A stretch of 64,000 bases of DNA from Tranzscheliella williamsii (Eukaryota; Basidiomycota; Ustilaginomycetes; Ustilaginales; Ustilaginaceae), in contig JALBYF010000057.1 of assembly GCA_023212725.1 (NCBI GenBank), positions 54,368 through 118,367 of the forward strand, read 5' to 3'. A model generated the notes under the pieces. The model saw only the letters and a program-made list of their open reading frames with translations, had not been told where the DNA came from and searched no databases. Below are positions 29,121 to 39,263 of the stretch, one piece after another. Each line of letters starts with the position of its first letter. Within the stretch, counting starts at the first letter, position 1. The translations under genes and the position numbers were made by a program.

Positions 29121-30299
29121 ATGCTGGCTGTCCAGCATCCACCAGCGCTGCCGGCGAGTGCGCTTGCGTCCGAGTCAATAGCGCGGGCCTTGCCGGACCA
29201 AGTGCCAGAGAACGCGCCGGCGCACTGTCCTGGCACCGAGTCTGAGGAGGCGGGGCGGGCGTCGGCGTGCGATGGATGCCCAAACCAGGACGCGTGCTCG
29301 TCAGCGCCCAAGGGGCCGGACCCGGATCTGCCGCTGATCCAGCAGCGCATGTCGCGCATCAAGCACAAGATCCTCATCATGTCCGGCAAGGGCGGTGTCG
29401 GCAAGAGCACCTTCACTGCACAGCTTGGCTGGGCATTCAGCTCGCGCTTCTCGCACGCCTCCGCTGCTGATTCCACCGTGCCGCCATCCTCCCAGGCGTC
29501 GCCCGATCCCAGCCCAGAGCCGCAGGAGAAGCAGGTCGCCATCATGGATATCGATATTTGCGGCCCGTCCATCCCCACGATCCTCGGCCTCGCCGGCCAG
29601 TCCATCCACTCCACCTCCCAGGGCTGGTCGCCCGTCTACGTGAGCGACAATCTCTGCGCCATGAGCATCGGCTTCCTCCTCCCCTCCGCCAGCTCCGCCG
29701 TCATCTGGCGTGGGCCCAAGAAAAACGGCCTCATCAAGCAGTTTCTCAAGGACGTTGACTGGGTAGGCGGCCTCGAAGACGAGGAAGCAGAGGAGGAGCA
29801 AGAGGCTCACGCGGCGGTGGGGGCTGCGGGCACGTCGGCGGCGGCGTCCGGTCCGAAGCCGCTGATTGATTACATGCTGATCGACACGCCGCCGGGGACG
29901 TCGGACGAGCATCTGTCGATAGTCGCGTATCTGAAGGAGTCGGGGATCACGGGGGCGATCCTGCTGACGACGCCGCAGGAGGTGTCGCTGCAGGACGTGC
30001 GCAAGGAGATTTCGTTCTGCCGCAAGATGGGCGTTCCCATCCTCGGTGTGGTGGAGAACATGGCCGGCTTTGTCTGTCCCAGCTGTGCCGGCTACTCGGA
30101 GATCTTCTACCCGTCCACGGGCGGCGCTGCGGCGCTCTGTGCCGAGCTCGCCCTTCCCTTCCTCGGCAGCATCCCCCTCGACCCGCGCATCGGCCGCTCC
30201 TGCGACCAGGGCATCAGCTTCACCGACGAGTACCCCGACAGCCCCGCCACCCACGCCTACCTCACCGTCATCGACAAGGTCCGCTCCCTCCTCGACTAG
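29121..30299 (+). CDS. NBP35: Cytosolic Fe-S cluster assembly scaffold Nbp35
   Basis: P-loop ATPase scaffold that, with Cfd1, assembles 4Fe-4S clusters for cytosolic and nuclear proteins. 392 aa from the ATG at 29121. The N-terminus carries the Nbp35-specific ferredoxin-like motif with exact spacing CX13CX2CX5C (CPG...[11 protein letters not shown]), absent from Cfd1. Then come the deviant Walker [43 protein letters not shown] and, near the C-terminus, the bridging-cluster motif [11 protein letters not shown]. An Ala/Glu/Gly-rich stretch (residues about 219-246) is inserted just before the conserved [18 protein letters not shown] block; in other Nbp35 proteins this junction is short. G-ending codons change to C-ending near 30030. 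Confidence 0.95.
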   Translation: MLAVQHPPALPASALASESIARALPDQVPENAPAHCPGTESEEAGRASACDGCPNQDACSSAPKGPDPDLPLIQQRMSRIKHKILIMSGKGGVGKSTFTAQLGWAFSSRFSHASAADSTVPPSSQASPDPSPEPQEKQVAIMDIDICGPSIPTILGLAGQSIHSTSQGWSPVYVSDNLCAMSIGFLLPSASSAVIWRGPKKNGLIKQFLKDVDWVGGLEDEEAEEEQEAHAAVGAAGTSAAASGPKPLIDYMLIDTPPGTSDEHLSIVAYLKESGITGAILLTTPQEVSLQDVRKEISFCRKMGVPILGVVENMAGFVCPSCAGYSEIFYPSTGGAAALCAELALPFLGSIPLDPRIGRSCDQGISFTDEYPDSPATHAYLTVIDKVRSLLD

Positions 30300-30554
30300 G
30301 CCCCTCTCCCCCACCCCACCGCTGCCCTCCCACACACTTGTACACTACGCTCCGCACATTGCACCCCACGCGGACATCCTCTCGCTCGCATCCTTCATCT
30401 GGCCCAACACGGCCATGATCTCTTCTGCGTTAAAACATCGGCTGAAATTAGGATGTGGTAGTTGCCAAGCGGCCCAAAGCAGGCTAGTAACGGAGTAACG
30501 ACACAGGGTGGCTGCAGCAGGATGGCCAGACAGGGACAAGGGAGGGGTAGTGGA

Positions 30555-32516
30555 TTAGAGGGCGGACTTCTTTGCTGGCGGCTCGGCGTCGACGTGGACG
30601 GGGGTGGTAGCGGTGGGTTGGGGTGTGTTTGCCTCGCTCTTGCGTTTTCTGGTGGTGTAGTCGAGGGGGGGTGGGGCAGGGGTGGCGGTGCGGCTTGCGC
30701 TGCGGCGTTTGGCGAGGGCGGCAGGGGTGGTGGCGGCGCGGGCGGCGCCGACACTGTCGGTGAGGTTTTTGGCCGAGTGGTGGCAGCTGGCGTGGTAGTA
30801 GACGGGGGGGTCGGGGGGCGTGTCGACGCGGATCGCGTTGAGCCAGATCCACTCCTCCTCGTCCTCGCTCCACTCGGACTTGAACGCCTCCTTGCAGATC
30901 GGGCACGGCCGCGCTGCCAGGTCGGGATCGGCAGGCGCGGCGACAAATGTCTTGTCAAACTGCGCCCGCAGCGCCTTGTCCTGCGCCGCACTCGCCGCTG
31001 CCTGCCCGCCACCCCCCTCCGCACCGCCCCCGCGCTGCGTCGGCGCCGCATCGTCAAAGCCCCCCCGAATAAATGCCTCCAGCCGGTCAAACCAGCTGCG
31101 CGACTGCCCGCGCGTCGCCGAGTCCTTCGCCCGCCGGTTCTGCGTAAAGTGCCAGTCCAGGTGATCGTCCATCCGCCCCTTGCCCTTGTCTCCCTCCGGA
31201 TACCGATTCGCGCACTGCCGGCACTGCAATGGCAGGTACTGATGCAGGATCAGCTCGTACGGCGCCGGAGGCTCGCGCTGGAACTCTGGACCCGACGTCT
31301 TGATGTCCAACGACATGATCGCCCGAATGTAGTCCTCGTCCTGCTCCTTTTCGGTGGCGGCGACCGGCGTGCTGGCGGAGGACGAAGCGTTCGGCAAGAG
31401 GCCAGCCTGCATCAGCGATGCAAGCAGGGACGACGCGGCTGATGGTGGTGGTTGCTGAGCTTGGGCGTGAGGCGCGGCGGGGAGAGCAGATGTCAGAGAC
31501 GTGAGGCTGGCAAGCGCGGCGGAAAGCCCTTGCGGTAAAGCAGCGGGAGCAGGTGCCGCCGCTGGAGCGGGAGCCAACGATGACGACGAGGCTTGAGGTT
31601 GCGTAGGCGCCCCCAGCGCAGCAGCGTGTGCGGTTGGGTTCGCTCTCTGCGCCGCAGCGCTGAGGCTGTCCAGCTGCGCGTGGATCTGCGCCATCTCTTC
31701 TGGCGACAGATCGGCAGTCATGATGACTTGCTTGAGCTGCGACAGCGAGTCGACCCGTTCGTGGAGCGACTGGTCGGAAGGATTTGCCGCAAGCGATTGC
31801 CCGTCGACAACGAGGAGCTTGTCAATGTTCTCGATCGCCTTGGACTTGGACGTCGCATTGCCTCGGGGATCGCTGACGGGAGGCGGCGAGCTTTGTTGCT
31901 GTGCGGGCATACCTTGGCTGCCAAAGAGCGCTCGTTCAATACCCCACTGCGCGTTGTCGCCGAACAGCGGCCGTCCGCCCGGCCCGGCGGTCTTCCAGGT
32001 TGCCAACAGCTCTTCCAGTCGAATCTTTGTCGGCTGATCGACGAGGCGGTAGGTTTCGAGGAAGATGGGTACGATTCGTTCACTCCAGAGTTGCGTGTAG
32101 GGCGGTCCTATGTTCTTGCTGATCGAGTCCAAGGTGTACATGGCCGGCAGACGAAGGGAAGGATGGGAATGCAGAATGTGGTCATCTAGACACTTTGCTA
32201 CCATGCCGGACATGCGGGCAACATGCTCGTGGGCGATGACGGTGAGATTGGTGATGATAGGTTTCGAGTTAAAGGTCAGGGTGGCTAGATGTGAGCGGTA
32301 CATGGCTGCAAAGGCGTTCGGATCGGAGGCTATGAGCATCGGATCGGCATGTTGTGCGGGTGGCTGTGGTTGCGGCTGCATGTGCGGCTGCACCTGCGGG
32401 TGTACGGCATGCTGCTGCTGCGGCGGAGCTGGTGGGTAAGCGGGCCCGAAACCACCGCTGGAGACAGGATACTGCGGCGCAGGTGCGCCATACATCTGCG
32501 CAGGCACACCGTACAT
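30555..32516 (-). CDS. PCF11: mRNA 3'-end processing and termination factor Pcf11
   Basis: Subunit of cleavage factor IA that binds the RNA polymerase II C-terminal domain and couples cleavage/polyadenylation to termination. 653 aa from the ATG at 32516. A Tyr/Pro/Gln-rich N-terminus is followed by a CTD-interacting domain (about residues 60-195: FAAMYRSHLATLTFNSKPII, ALFG end). The middle is Ala/Pro/Gln-rich. The first zinc finger (about 431-458: CRQC...HLDWHFTQNRR) and the second (about 538-575: CPICKEAF...YYHASCH) flank the Clp1-interacting region, as in yeast Pcf11. The order of domains matches the family. It is transcribed convergently with NBP35. Coding-strand composition flips from G-rich to C-rich at about 30830. 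Confidence 0.9.
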   Translation of the reverse strand: MYGVPAQMYGAPAPQYPVSSGGFGPAYPPAPPQQQHAVHPQVQPHMQPQPQPPAQHADPMLIASDPNAFAAMYRSHLATLTFNSKPIITNLTVIAHEHVARMSGMVAKCLDDHILHSHPSLRLPAMYTLDSISKNIGPPYTQLWSERIVPIFLETYRLVDQPTKIRLEELLATWKTAGPGGRPLFGDNAQWGIERALFGSQGMPAQQQSSPPPVSDPRGNATSKSKAIENIDKLLVVDGQSLAANPSDQSLHERVDSLSQLKQVIMTADLSPEEMAQIHAQLDSLSAAAQRANPTAHAAALGAPTQPQASSSSLAPAPAAAPAPAALPQGLSAALASLTSLTSALPAAPHAQAQQPPPSAASSLLASLMQAGLLPNASSSASTPVAATEKEQDEDYIRAIMSLDIKTSGPEFQREPPAPYELILHQYLPLQCRQCANRYPEGDKGKGRMDDHLDWHFTQNRRAKDSATRGQSRSWFDRLEAFIRGGFDDAAPTQRGGGAEGGGGQAAASAAQDKALRAQFDKTFVAAPADPDLAARPCPICKEAFKSEWSEDEEEWIWLNAIRVDTPPDPPVYYHASCHHSAKNLTDSVGAARAATTPAALAKRRSASRTATPAPPPLDYTTRKRKSEANTPQPTATTPVHVDAEPPAKKSAL

Positions 32517-33943
32517 GGTACCGGCGGTACGATCTCGATACGTCGGGAAAAGGCTTCGATCAAAGTGCTAGAGCAGCACCAGAAAGTTCTGCAGACGAGC
32601 TGCCAAGAGAAGCGGACGAAAGCGTCAAGGATCGTGGGCAAAGAAGCTTGAAGTGAGCCTCGACGGAATGGGAGGTGCGCCTGCCGTTGGCGGTCGAAGA
32701 AATGAGGTGCGGATCTGCTTCGGCGCAACGGTCAAGCACTCAAGCAGAAGGGGCGGGAGACGTTGCGAAAGCGAAACACAATCACAGTGAATGGAAAAGT
32801 ATGCCAGCTGGTATCAATGCAAGAAGGATGGACAAGGAAGGGACGAAACAGCAAAAGAGGAGCCTGGCCCAAGAGTCTCTCAGAATGCAAGCGCCAACAC
32901 AACGTCTGACGGTTGCAGGCGGGACAGTCCTCTTCTAGCTACAGTCACTGCTGTTCGGAGAATAGGCAACGACACACCTTTGCGACGGATCAATACAGCC
33001 GATCTGCCAAACTCCAGCGCAGAGTCACTGCCCACAGGAACTTGTTTGCACGTCGCAGAAACAGAAGGTGTGAGTGAGAAGAAGAGGACTGAGAGGCTAC
33101 AGCTCAGTGGTGTCTTCTGTATCTTGAGGGACAAGGAAGCGAGACGCTGACGAGAACGCACTATGCGGAAGGTCTGCTTGTGAGTGGGGAATCGATGTGG
33201 TGAAGAGACAAGAAGAGCTCAACACGCTCAGTCGCACCAAATCCGCAAAACCGATCCGAGCCCATCTCTTTGCTCGGAGCCGTGCGCTCAGCTCTAACAG
33301 AGTTTTTATTCCGATCTAACAAAAAGGAACATTTCTGCTCGGGCGTTGATATAATTACGGCATATTTTGATGGACTCACGCATTTTCCCGATAGCGATCG
33401 CGCACAACCCCTTCGCGGGCTGTTACTCAAGTGTAACATCGAACTTGTGATGACTAGGCGTGAACGTGCGATATCTACAGAGTACGTGAACAAGGAGCAT
33501 GATACTTTCAAGAGTCCAAGACTCTCTCGTATGACCCTCTGCGGTAATCAAGTGACATCCCGATAGCGTCAATGAGTTGCCGTTCAAAGCCATGTAGGAG
33601 ATCATCTTTCTTGTTCCAGAAGAGATCTCACCGCGCTGGATCGGGAATTTGCGTGATTCCATAAAAACATACCGTGATTATATCAACTCCCTTTCTGCTC
33701 ATCGTCATGTGATTCAACATTCACTAGTGATTCACTCGGATCTCCTCATATTCATTCGTGCGATTAGAAGAATACTGCGCCCACGAACCTCTGACCGGCT
33801 ATAAGAGGCTGATGCTTACCATACAGTGCAACACTTCCACTTATGACTCCCCTTGACCTCTACTCTCACTGCACCGTCTCATCTCGAATCCGACACAGCA
33901 CAAGCACGGAACCCTATTGCTAACCAGCTCGTCAGCCCCTATC
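32517..33943. other. Divergent intergenic region, PCF11 / cystathionine gamma-synthase
   Basis: About 1.4 kb, AT-richer at 33300-33800. No gene recognised. A motif shared with the BUB3/IF3 promoter lies at 33691-33712, and CTATAAGAG at about 33799-33807 is a possible TATA box 140 bp before the synthase start. Confidence 0.5.
33691..33712. promoter_or_regulatory. Promoter motif shared with BUB3/IF3 region, contains CATGTG E-box
   Basis: This 22-bp stretch matches 37933-37954 at 19 of 22 positions (same strand). The right half, TCATGTGA, is the reverse complement of TCACATGA in the other copy. It lies about 230 bp before the synthase start. Function is inferred only from recurrence. Confidence 0.3.
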
Positions 33944-36199
33944 ATGCCGTTACCGTCTGGAGTGGCTTCGGCCCTACTTCCTGCCCCGCCTTTGCCCTCA
34001 TCTGCAGCGGCCACTCAGACTGCCAAGAAGGATTTTGCTGTCGGCACCTCTATTCCTGCCAACATGCCCCACGCCGTCTCCGTCTCGCTTCCACTGTGGA
34101 GTGACAACGTCGACTATGAGGAGGGCAGACTGGCCAACAGCATGGAGACAGGCTATCCCCGCTTCTTCATTCACCGAACCATCCAGAAGCTTGCTACGTT
34201 GCTCAGCAGGAAATTTGGAAAGCCGGAAGAAGCATCTATCCTCTTCCCCACCGCAGCCATCGCTGATCGATGCCGCGACTTTATGCGCAGCCAGCATGCA
34301 AAAGCCCATGCCGAACAACCCAACCACCAGATCCTTCCCGTTCGGATCGTCAGATTCTCCATGCTCCAGAACACCTCATCTGCCCACAGCGCCAATAGCA
34401 ATGCCAGCTCGAGTACGGCCCAGCATGTCTCCTCAGCGACGCGCTCGCCTGACCTCGAGTCCAATCAATATGCAGCAGGCACGACTGCGCACTACATCTT
34501 CATCGTCTTCTTCCCTGCCGATGCGTTCCCGCTGGCAAAGAGCTTCTGGCAGCACACCGGCGATGGTATCTCTAGTCGACAGGCCGAACGCTGCCTGCAA
34601 CTTCTCGAACAGAGCAAGAGCCTTGAGGATGATGAGGCTTCTACTACAGCCGCGGAGGCTTCCATGTCCTCTAGCAACGAAGATCTATACAAGAAGCCGT
34701 CTTCCGCCGGCAAGCGCTTCTACAATCGATATACCCGCACCAACAGCGCCGCTTCTGGGCTCTCCAGCGCCAACATGACGCCCTCTCCCGGCACAAGCCA
34801 AGTCAGCACTCCTGCAGCCAGCACCATACTTCAACGACCTCCTACCGTCGAGACAGCCGTAGCCTCAAACGGCCATGCGGCCGCCTTTTCAGCCCCTAAC
34901 GAAGCATTGACCTCTGACCACGGTACCTATGTCGAGGAACGATACGGCCGCAACTTGCCCCTCGTCTCTGCTCCATCTGCAAAACTTGCGTTGCGCCGTC
35001 GCATTGCGGGTACACTGCTTTCCGACCGTTCTGACCGTGCTGCCGCTGAGGCGCCGGGAGACCAAGTGGGCGAAACCGGCCGCACGGGCACTGGAGTCAC
35101 CGAAAACGACGTCTATCTCTATCCTTGCGGCATGAGTGCTATTTTCCACGCCCATCAGCTGGCCATGCTCACTCGTCAGGCCGCCGGGCGAGAAGTAGGC
35201 AAGAGCGTCTGCTTCGGATTCCCCTACACAGACACGCTTAAGATCTTGGAGAAGTTCGGGCCTGGCTGCCACTTCTACGGACTAGGCGTAGATTCGGATC
35301 TCGACTCGCTCGAGGAGCTTCTGGACACGCAGAGCCCGCAGCAGCCGCCCATCCAGGCCCTCTTCTGCGAGTTCCCGTCCAACCCGCTGCTCCGCTCGCC
35401 CAATCTGCCGCGCATTCGCCAGCTCGCCGACAAGCATCATCTTCTGGTGGTCATCGACGAGACCATTGGCAATTTTGTCAACGTCGAAGTGCTGCCGTAT
35501 GCTGACGTGCTGGTCAGCTCGCTCACCAAAGTGTTTTCGGGCGATGCCAATGTCATGGGCGGTAGTCTGGTCTTGAATCCCAAGGGGCGCTCCTATCTGG
35601 CACTGCGGGACGCCATGGCCGGGCATTACGAAGACACGTTCTTCGAAGAAGACGCCATCTTTATGGAGCGCAACAGCCGTGATTTCATTCGTCGGATCGT
35701 GCGCATCGACGTGAATACGCAGGCGGTCACCGAGATGCTGTGGGCCGAGAAGCAGGGGCAGGGTCGGTACCCAGGCGTGGTCAGGGATGTTTACTATCCC
35801 AAGTACCAGACGCGGCAGAACTACGAGCAGTGCCGGCGGCGGCACGCGTTCAACGGCCTGGCCGAGATGGGCGAAGCGGCGGGCAGCGAGGCGGCGGGCG
35901 GCGGAGGTTACGGAGGCCTCTTCTCGATCACATTCGCCAGCCTCGCCGCGAGCGAGGCGTTCTACGACCACCTGGACTGTGCCAAGGGGCCCAGCCTCGG
36001 CACCAATCTCACCCTCGCCTGCCCCTACACCATCCTTGCCCACTACGCCGAGCTCGACTGGGCCGCCCAGTTCGGTGTCGAGCAGGGCCTCGTCCGCGTC
36101 TCCGTCGGCCTCGAAGACGTCGCCTGGCTCAAGGACATGTTTGCCAACGCGCTCCGCGCCGCCGCCCAGGCCGCTGCAACTCCCGCCACCGTTGCCTAA
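33944..36199 (+). CDS. Cystathionine gamma-synthase (fungal Str2/Met-7 type)
   Basis: PLP enzyme joining cysteine to an activated homoserine ester to form cystathionine, in the forward transsulfuration step to methionine. 751 aa from the ATG at 33944; the open frame begins at a TTG at 33917. The fungal-type N-terminal domain (MPHAVSVSLPLWSDNVDYEE, GYPRFFIHRTIQKLA) precedes a Ser/Ala/Thr-rich linker (about residues 130-370). The Cys/Met-metabolism PLP domain follows: YPCGMSAIFHAHQLAM, FCEFPSNPLLRSPNLPRIR, the PLP Asp in LLVVIDETIGNF, and the Schiff-base lysine in SSLTKVFSGDANVMGGSLV (Lys about 529). The C-terminal SVGLEDVAWLKDMF is typical. Longer than most fungal homologues because of the linker. 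Composition flips near 35920. Confidence 0.92.
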   Translation: MPLPSGVASALLPAPPLPSSAAATQTAKKDFAVGTSIPANMPHAVSVSLPLWSDNVDYEEGRLANSMETGYPRFFIHRTIQKLATLLSRKFGKPEEASILFPTAAIADRCRDFMRSQHAKAHAEQPNHQILPVRIVRFSMLQNTSSAHSANSNASSSTAQHVSSATRSPDLESNQYAAGTTAHYIFIVFFPADAFPLAKSFWQHTGDGISSRQAERCLQLLEQSKSLEDDEASTTAAEASMSSSNEDLYKKPSSAGKRFYNRYTRTNSAASGLSSANMTPSPGTSQVSTPAASTILQRPPTVETAVASNGHAAAFSAPNEALTSDHGTYVEERYGRNLPLVSAPSAKLALRRRIAGTLLSDRSDRAAAEAPGDQVGETGRTGTGVTENDVYLYPCGMSAIFHAHQLAMLTRQAAGREVGKSVCFGFPYTDTLKILEKFGPGCHFYGLGVDSDLDSLEELLDTQSPQQPPIQALFCEFPSNPLLRSPNLPRIRQLADKHHLLVVIDETIGNFVNVEVLPYADVLVSSLTKVFSGDANVMGGSLVLNPKGRSYLALRDAMAGHYEDTFFEEDAIFMERNSRDFIRRIVRIDVNTQAVTEMLWAEKQGQGRYPGVVRDVYYPKYQTRQNYEQCRRRHAFNGLAEMGEAAGSEAAGGGGYGGLFSITFASLAASEAFYDHLDCAKGPSLGTNLTLACPYTILAHYAELDWAAQFGVEQGLVRVSVGLEDVAWLKDMFANALRAAAQAAATPATVA

Positions 36200-36366
36200 G
36201 CTAGGCTCACCTCGGTACCATCACCATCCCGTTCACCTAACTAGTCCACTCTAACCATGCTTGCCAATCCTGTGCAGCCCGCTGAGCTGGCTACGGGTCG
36301 TAGAGTTGATAATTGTACAAACGTTCCATGATACAGTGCGCAAATGCGCAGACGAGCGACGCGGAT

Positions 36367-37767
36367 CTACTTCTTCGGCTTTGGCTTGCATTCCTCCCAG
36401 ACGTTGCGCTTGAGGACCAGCCTTGCTGTCTGGCCGGGGGTGCGTGCATCTGGGGCTGGATCGGCGGGGCCGTGTTGGCCGGTGAGCTCGGCATAGCTCG
36501 CCATGTCAGCGCCGGTGGCGAGGACCAAGAGCGTGCCGGAGGCGTCGAACGCGCCGGCGCTGACGCCGGATTCCAGCTTGGGGTACTGGCGGATGCGCTT
36601 CTTGGCGGCCGCGTCCCAGATGCTGACCACAGCGTCGCCACCCAGCGACGCAAACGTGCCGTGGCTGCCGGGAGGGCGGTGCATTGCGGACCATGTCAGT
36701 ACGGGAGCCTCAAAGCTGCGTCCCTGAAGGAAAAGGGAGAGGCGGACTTACACAGGGTGGAATGCAATAGCGTGCACAGGATATACCATATCGTAAGCGT
36801 CTTGCCCATCAGCGGGCTGGACCGCCTGCCTGTGGCACTTGAACGCGTACTTCATGCCCTGGGCGCGCGGCGAGGGGTCGAAGAACTCCACGGCGATGCG
36901 GCCCTCGATGCTGGAGGTGGCATATCCATCGCCGGCCGGCATGCATTTGAGGTCGCGCGTCATGTATTTGAGAGACGACTCGCGCCTTTGATCGGGCGCC
37001 CAGTCCCGTTCGGGGACCTCTTGCCCGGACGTATGCCGGTCTATGGCATCTTTCAGCGGTAATAAATCGTACACGTACACATGGCGGCCGGTCATAGCCA
37101 CCACGAGACGGGGCGTCATGTCAGCCTGTACGGCCGCCCCTGGCCTCGAGGCGGATTGAACTAGCCTAGAAGGTGAAGAAGAGGCAGCGTACGGGGGCGA
37201 TACATCCAGAGCCAATACTTTGTCCGGCATTGGCAGGCTCTTTAAGAGACGATCAGCATTGTCTCGCCCCGTGTGCAGTTCGTCGTCTGCATCGACGCGC
37301 CAGAACTTGATCGTCCGATCGGTGGAGGCTGATATAAGCAGGCCAGACTGCGGACAGTAGCGAATCTTGGTGACCAGATCATCGTGCTTGCCGATGATCA
37401 TGCTCTGCCCTGTCTCGAGGTTCAGCAGCCGCACTCTCCGATCGACACTGGCGGATGCGGCCAGGCCTGGCCTGATAAAACATACATCCAATACGGCGGC
37501 TTCATGTTGGAACATCTGAACTTTACGCGGTGCCGCACAAGTATCTGCTACAGACGAAGAGCTTGATGTGGTAGACTCTGGCCCGGTCGCAAGCCGGTAG
37601 TGATGTACATAGCCATCCCAGCTGGATACGAGAAGCTGCGTCGATGGCGGAGCAGAGGTGGACGTGCTGACAGAATCGGACGAAAAGACGACCGCAGAAA
37701 CGAGGTCCTGCGGCGGATCGGAAAAGTCCAGGTCCTCGAATGGCGAGGCTGAGCCTGAGGTCGACAT
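36367..37767 (-). CDS. BUB3: Spindle assembly checkpoint protein Bub3 (WD40)
   Basis: WD40 propeller that brings Bub1 and Mad3/BubR1 to phosphorylated kinetochores and forms part of the mitotic checkpoint complex inhibiting APC/C. Exon 1 is 37767-36752 and exon 2 is 36664-36367, giving 437 aa. The intron has donor GTAAGT and acceptor GGCAG, phase 2, and joins ...IAFHPV to HGTFASLGGD, the conserved Bub3 FHP-x-x-GTFA block. Other motifs are LLVSSWDGYVHHY, VLDVCFIRPGLAASASVDRR, and KRIRQYPKLESGVSAGAFD. The C-terminus is extended by about 30 polar residues. The frame opens with TTG at 37818, so the ATG at 37767 is used. Rae1 is the alternative WD40 relative, but the motifs favour Bub3. Confidence 0.88.
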
Positions 37768-38076
37768 GCCTGCTGACCGCTGCGGGGTTGTGTGATGTGG
37801 GATGATGGCATCAGTCAATGGCGGTGCGGCAACAAAAGTGTTGTTCTCTCAGCAGGCCAACACCTCTCAATTGACTCTAACAAGGAACGTGGCCGACGCG
37901 TGGTGCGAAGCAAGTCGATCTAACACCTCCGTCTTTCTGCTCAGCGTCACATGACCGTAGAGCACAAGAGGACCCATCTTTCGCCATACAGACCTTTCGC
38001 TCTTGCTGCCGCTTCTACCATCGTGTCTTGCGCCTCAACAGTCAATCTCGCGACCTATTGACGGGCCGACGTCGAG
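37768..38076. other. Short divergent promoter region, BUB3 / mitochondrial IF3
   Basis: About 310 bp shared by two divergent genes, with the motif at 37933-37954 that recurs upstream of the cystathionine gamma-synthase gene. No clear TATA box. Confidence 0.5.
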
Positions 38077-39048
38077 ATGAGCGCAAGCAGTTGCTCTGTG
38101 AAGGCTGCCCAGCGGCTGCTTGTGCGCTCTGGTCGGTTTCCTGGGTCATGTCCACCCCGACCCAGCCAACGCTTGACTGCGCCTGCGGCACTGCATCGAA
38201 TGAATATACAACGACACTTTTCCACCTCGATGCCCGCTGCCTACCCCACTTTCAGCTCTGCTTCGCCCTACACATCTCCCAGCTCTTCTTCTGCGCCGCC
38301 CTCTCCACCCAAAGGGCCGATCCGAGACGAGCAGATCGCAGATGACGCCGACTACGTCCGGCTAGTGGACCCCAAGACCGGGGCACTGGCTGGCCCGTTT
38401 GACACGCGGCAGATCCTGTCCAAGCTGGACCGCAGCAAGTTTTGGCTGCAGCAGGTTGCGCCGGCGCAGCCCAGCCGTGCCACCGTCGAGTATCATCCGG
38501 GCAGCGGCGATGGCGCGGCTGTGGATCCTGCGGTGCTTGTGCAGTTCCCGATCTGCAAGCTGATCGACAAGAAGGAGGAATTCGACCGGCAACGTGCGCT
38601 CAAGCGAAAGCTTGCGCCGTCGTCCGGAAGCTCTACAGAAGACGGGGTGGGGGCGGAACAGCAGCCGCGCCGGAAGGATGTCTCGGGTGCGTCGTCGAGC
38701 AAGGAGGTGCAGTTGACCTGGTCGGTCAGCTCCAACGACCTGGGACACAAGCTGAGCAAGGCGCGCAAGGAGATGCTGACGCGCGGCGCGCGCATCAATG
38801 TCGTGGTCACCACCAAGTCCGGCGGACGCAAGTACATCCACGGGCTCGACGCAAACGAGGACGAGCGGCGCCAACAGCTCCTCCGCCACATCGAACACTT
38901 CCTCTGCACCGCCGACCCTGACGCCGACCCGCCCACCGCCACCGCCGACCCAGCCACGCCGCCCGTCGCCAGACGCCTCCAAGACATCGACTGGCAGCGC
39001 GGCGGCAGCGCCGCCGTCATGAGCTTCGAGCGCTTCCGCCCCAAGTAG
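38077..39048 (+). CDS. Mitochondrial translation initiation factor IF-3 (AIM23-like)
   Basis: Mitochondrial IF-3, which binds the small ribosomal subunit, prevents premature subunit joining and proofreads the start codon. 323 aa from the ATG at 38077. The N-terminus (MSASSCSVKAAQRLLVRSGR) is basic, Ser-rich and free of acidic residues, as expected of a mitochondrial presequence. The IF3-N-like part is IRDEQIADDADYVRLVDPKTG to PICKLIDKKEEF. The IF3-C-like part is VQLTWSVSSNDLGHKLSKAR, MLTRGARINVVV and LRHIEHFL. IF3 sequences diverge strongly in fungi, and this set of motifs is the standard Aim23 pattern. It is divergent from BUB3. Confidence 0.85.
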   Translation: MSASSCSVKAAQRLLVRSGRFPGSCPPRPSQRLTAPAALHRMNIQRHFSTSMPAAYPTFSSASPYTSPSSSSAPPSPPKGPIRDEQIADDADYVRLVDPKTGALAGPFDTRQILSKLDRSKFWLQQVAPAQPSRATVEYHPGSGDGAAVDPAVLVQFPICKLIDKKEEFDRQRALKRKLAPSSGSSTEDGVGAEQQPRRKDVSGASSSKEVQLTWSVSSNDLGHKLSKARKEMLTRGARINVVVTTKSGGRKYIHGLDANEDERRQQLLRHIEHFLCTADPDADPPTATADPATPPVARRLQDIDWQRGGSAAVMSFERFRPK

Positions 39049-39263
39049 CTGGCCACCCGGCAAGCGCCATGTACACGCATCGACGCCGCCGGCTCCACGC
39101 CCGGCGCGGGCCAATTGACCTGGGTTTCTCATATGTACTATTACTACAATCACAGCATCTAGGGAGCATGTCCATGGCGCAGTAGCGGGCCAAGGCGGCG
39201 CTGCTGTGATACGGCGCTAGGGGTTGTGCGACAAGGCGGGTGGGGCGGCGGGGCAGAGCGGCG

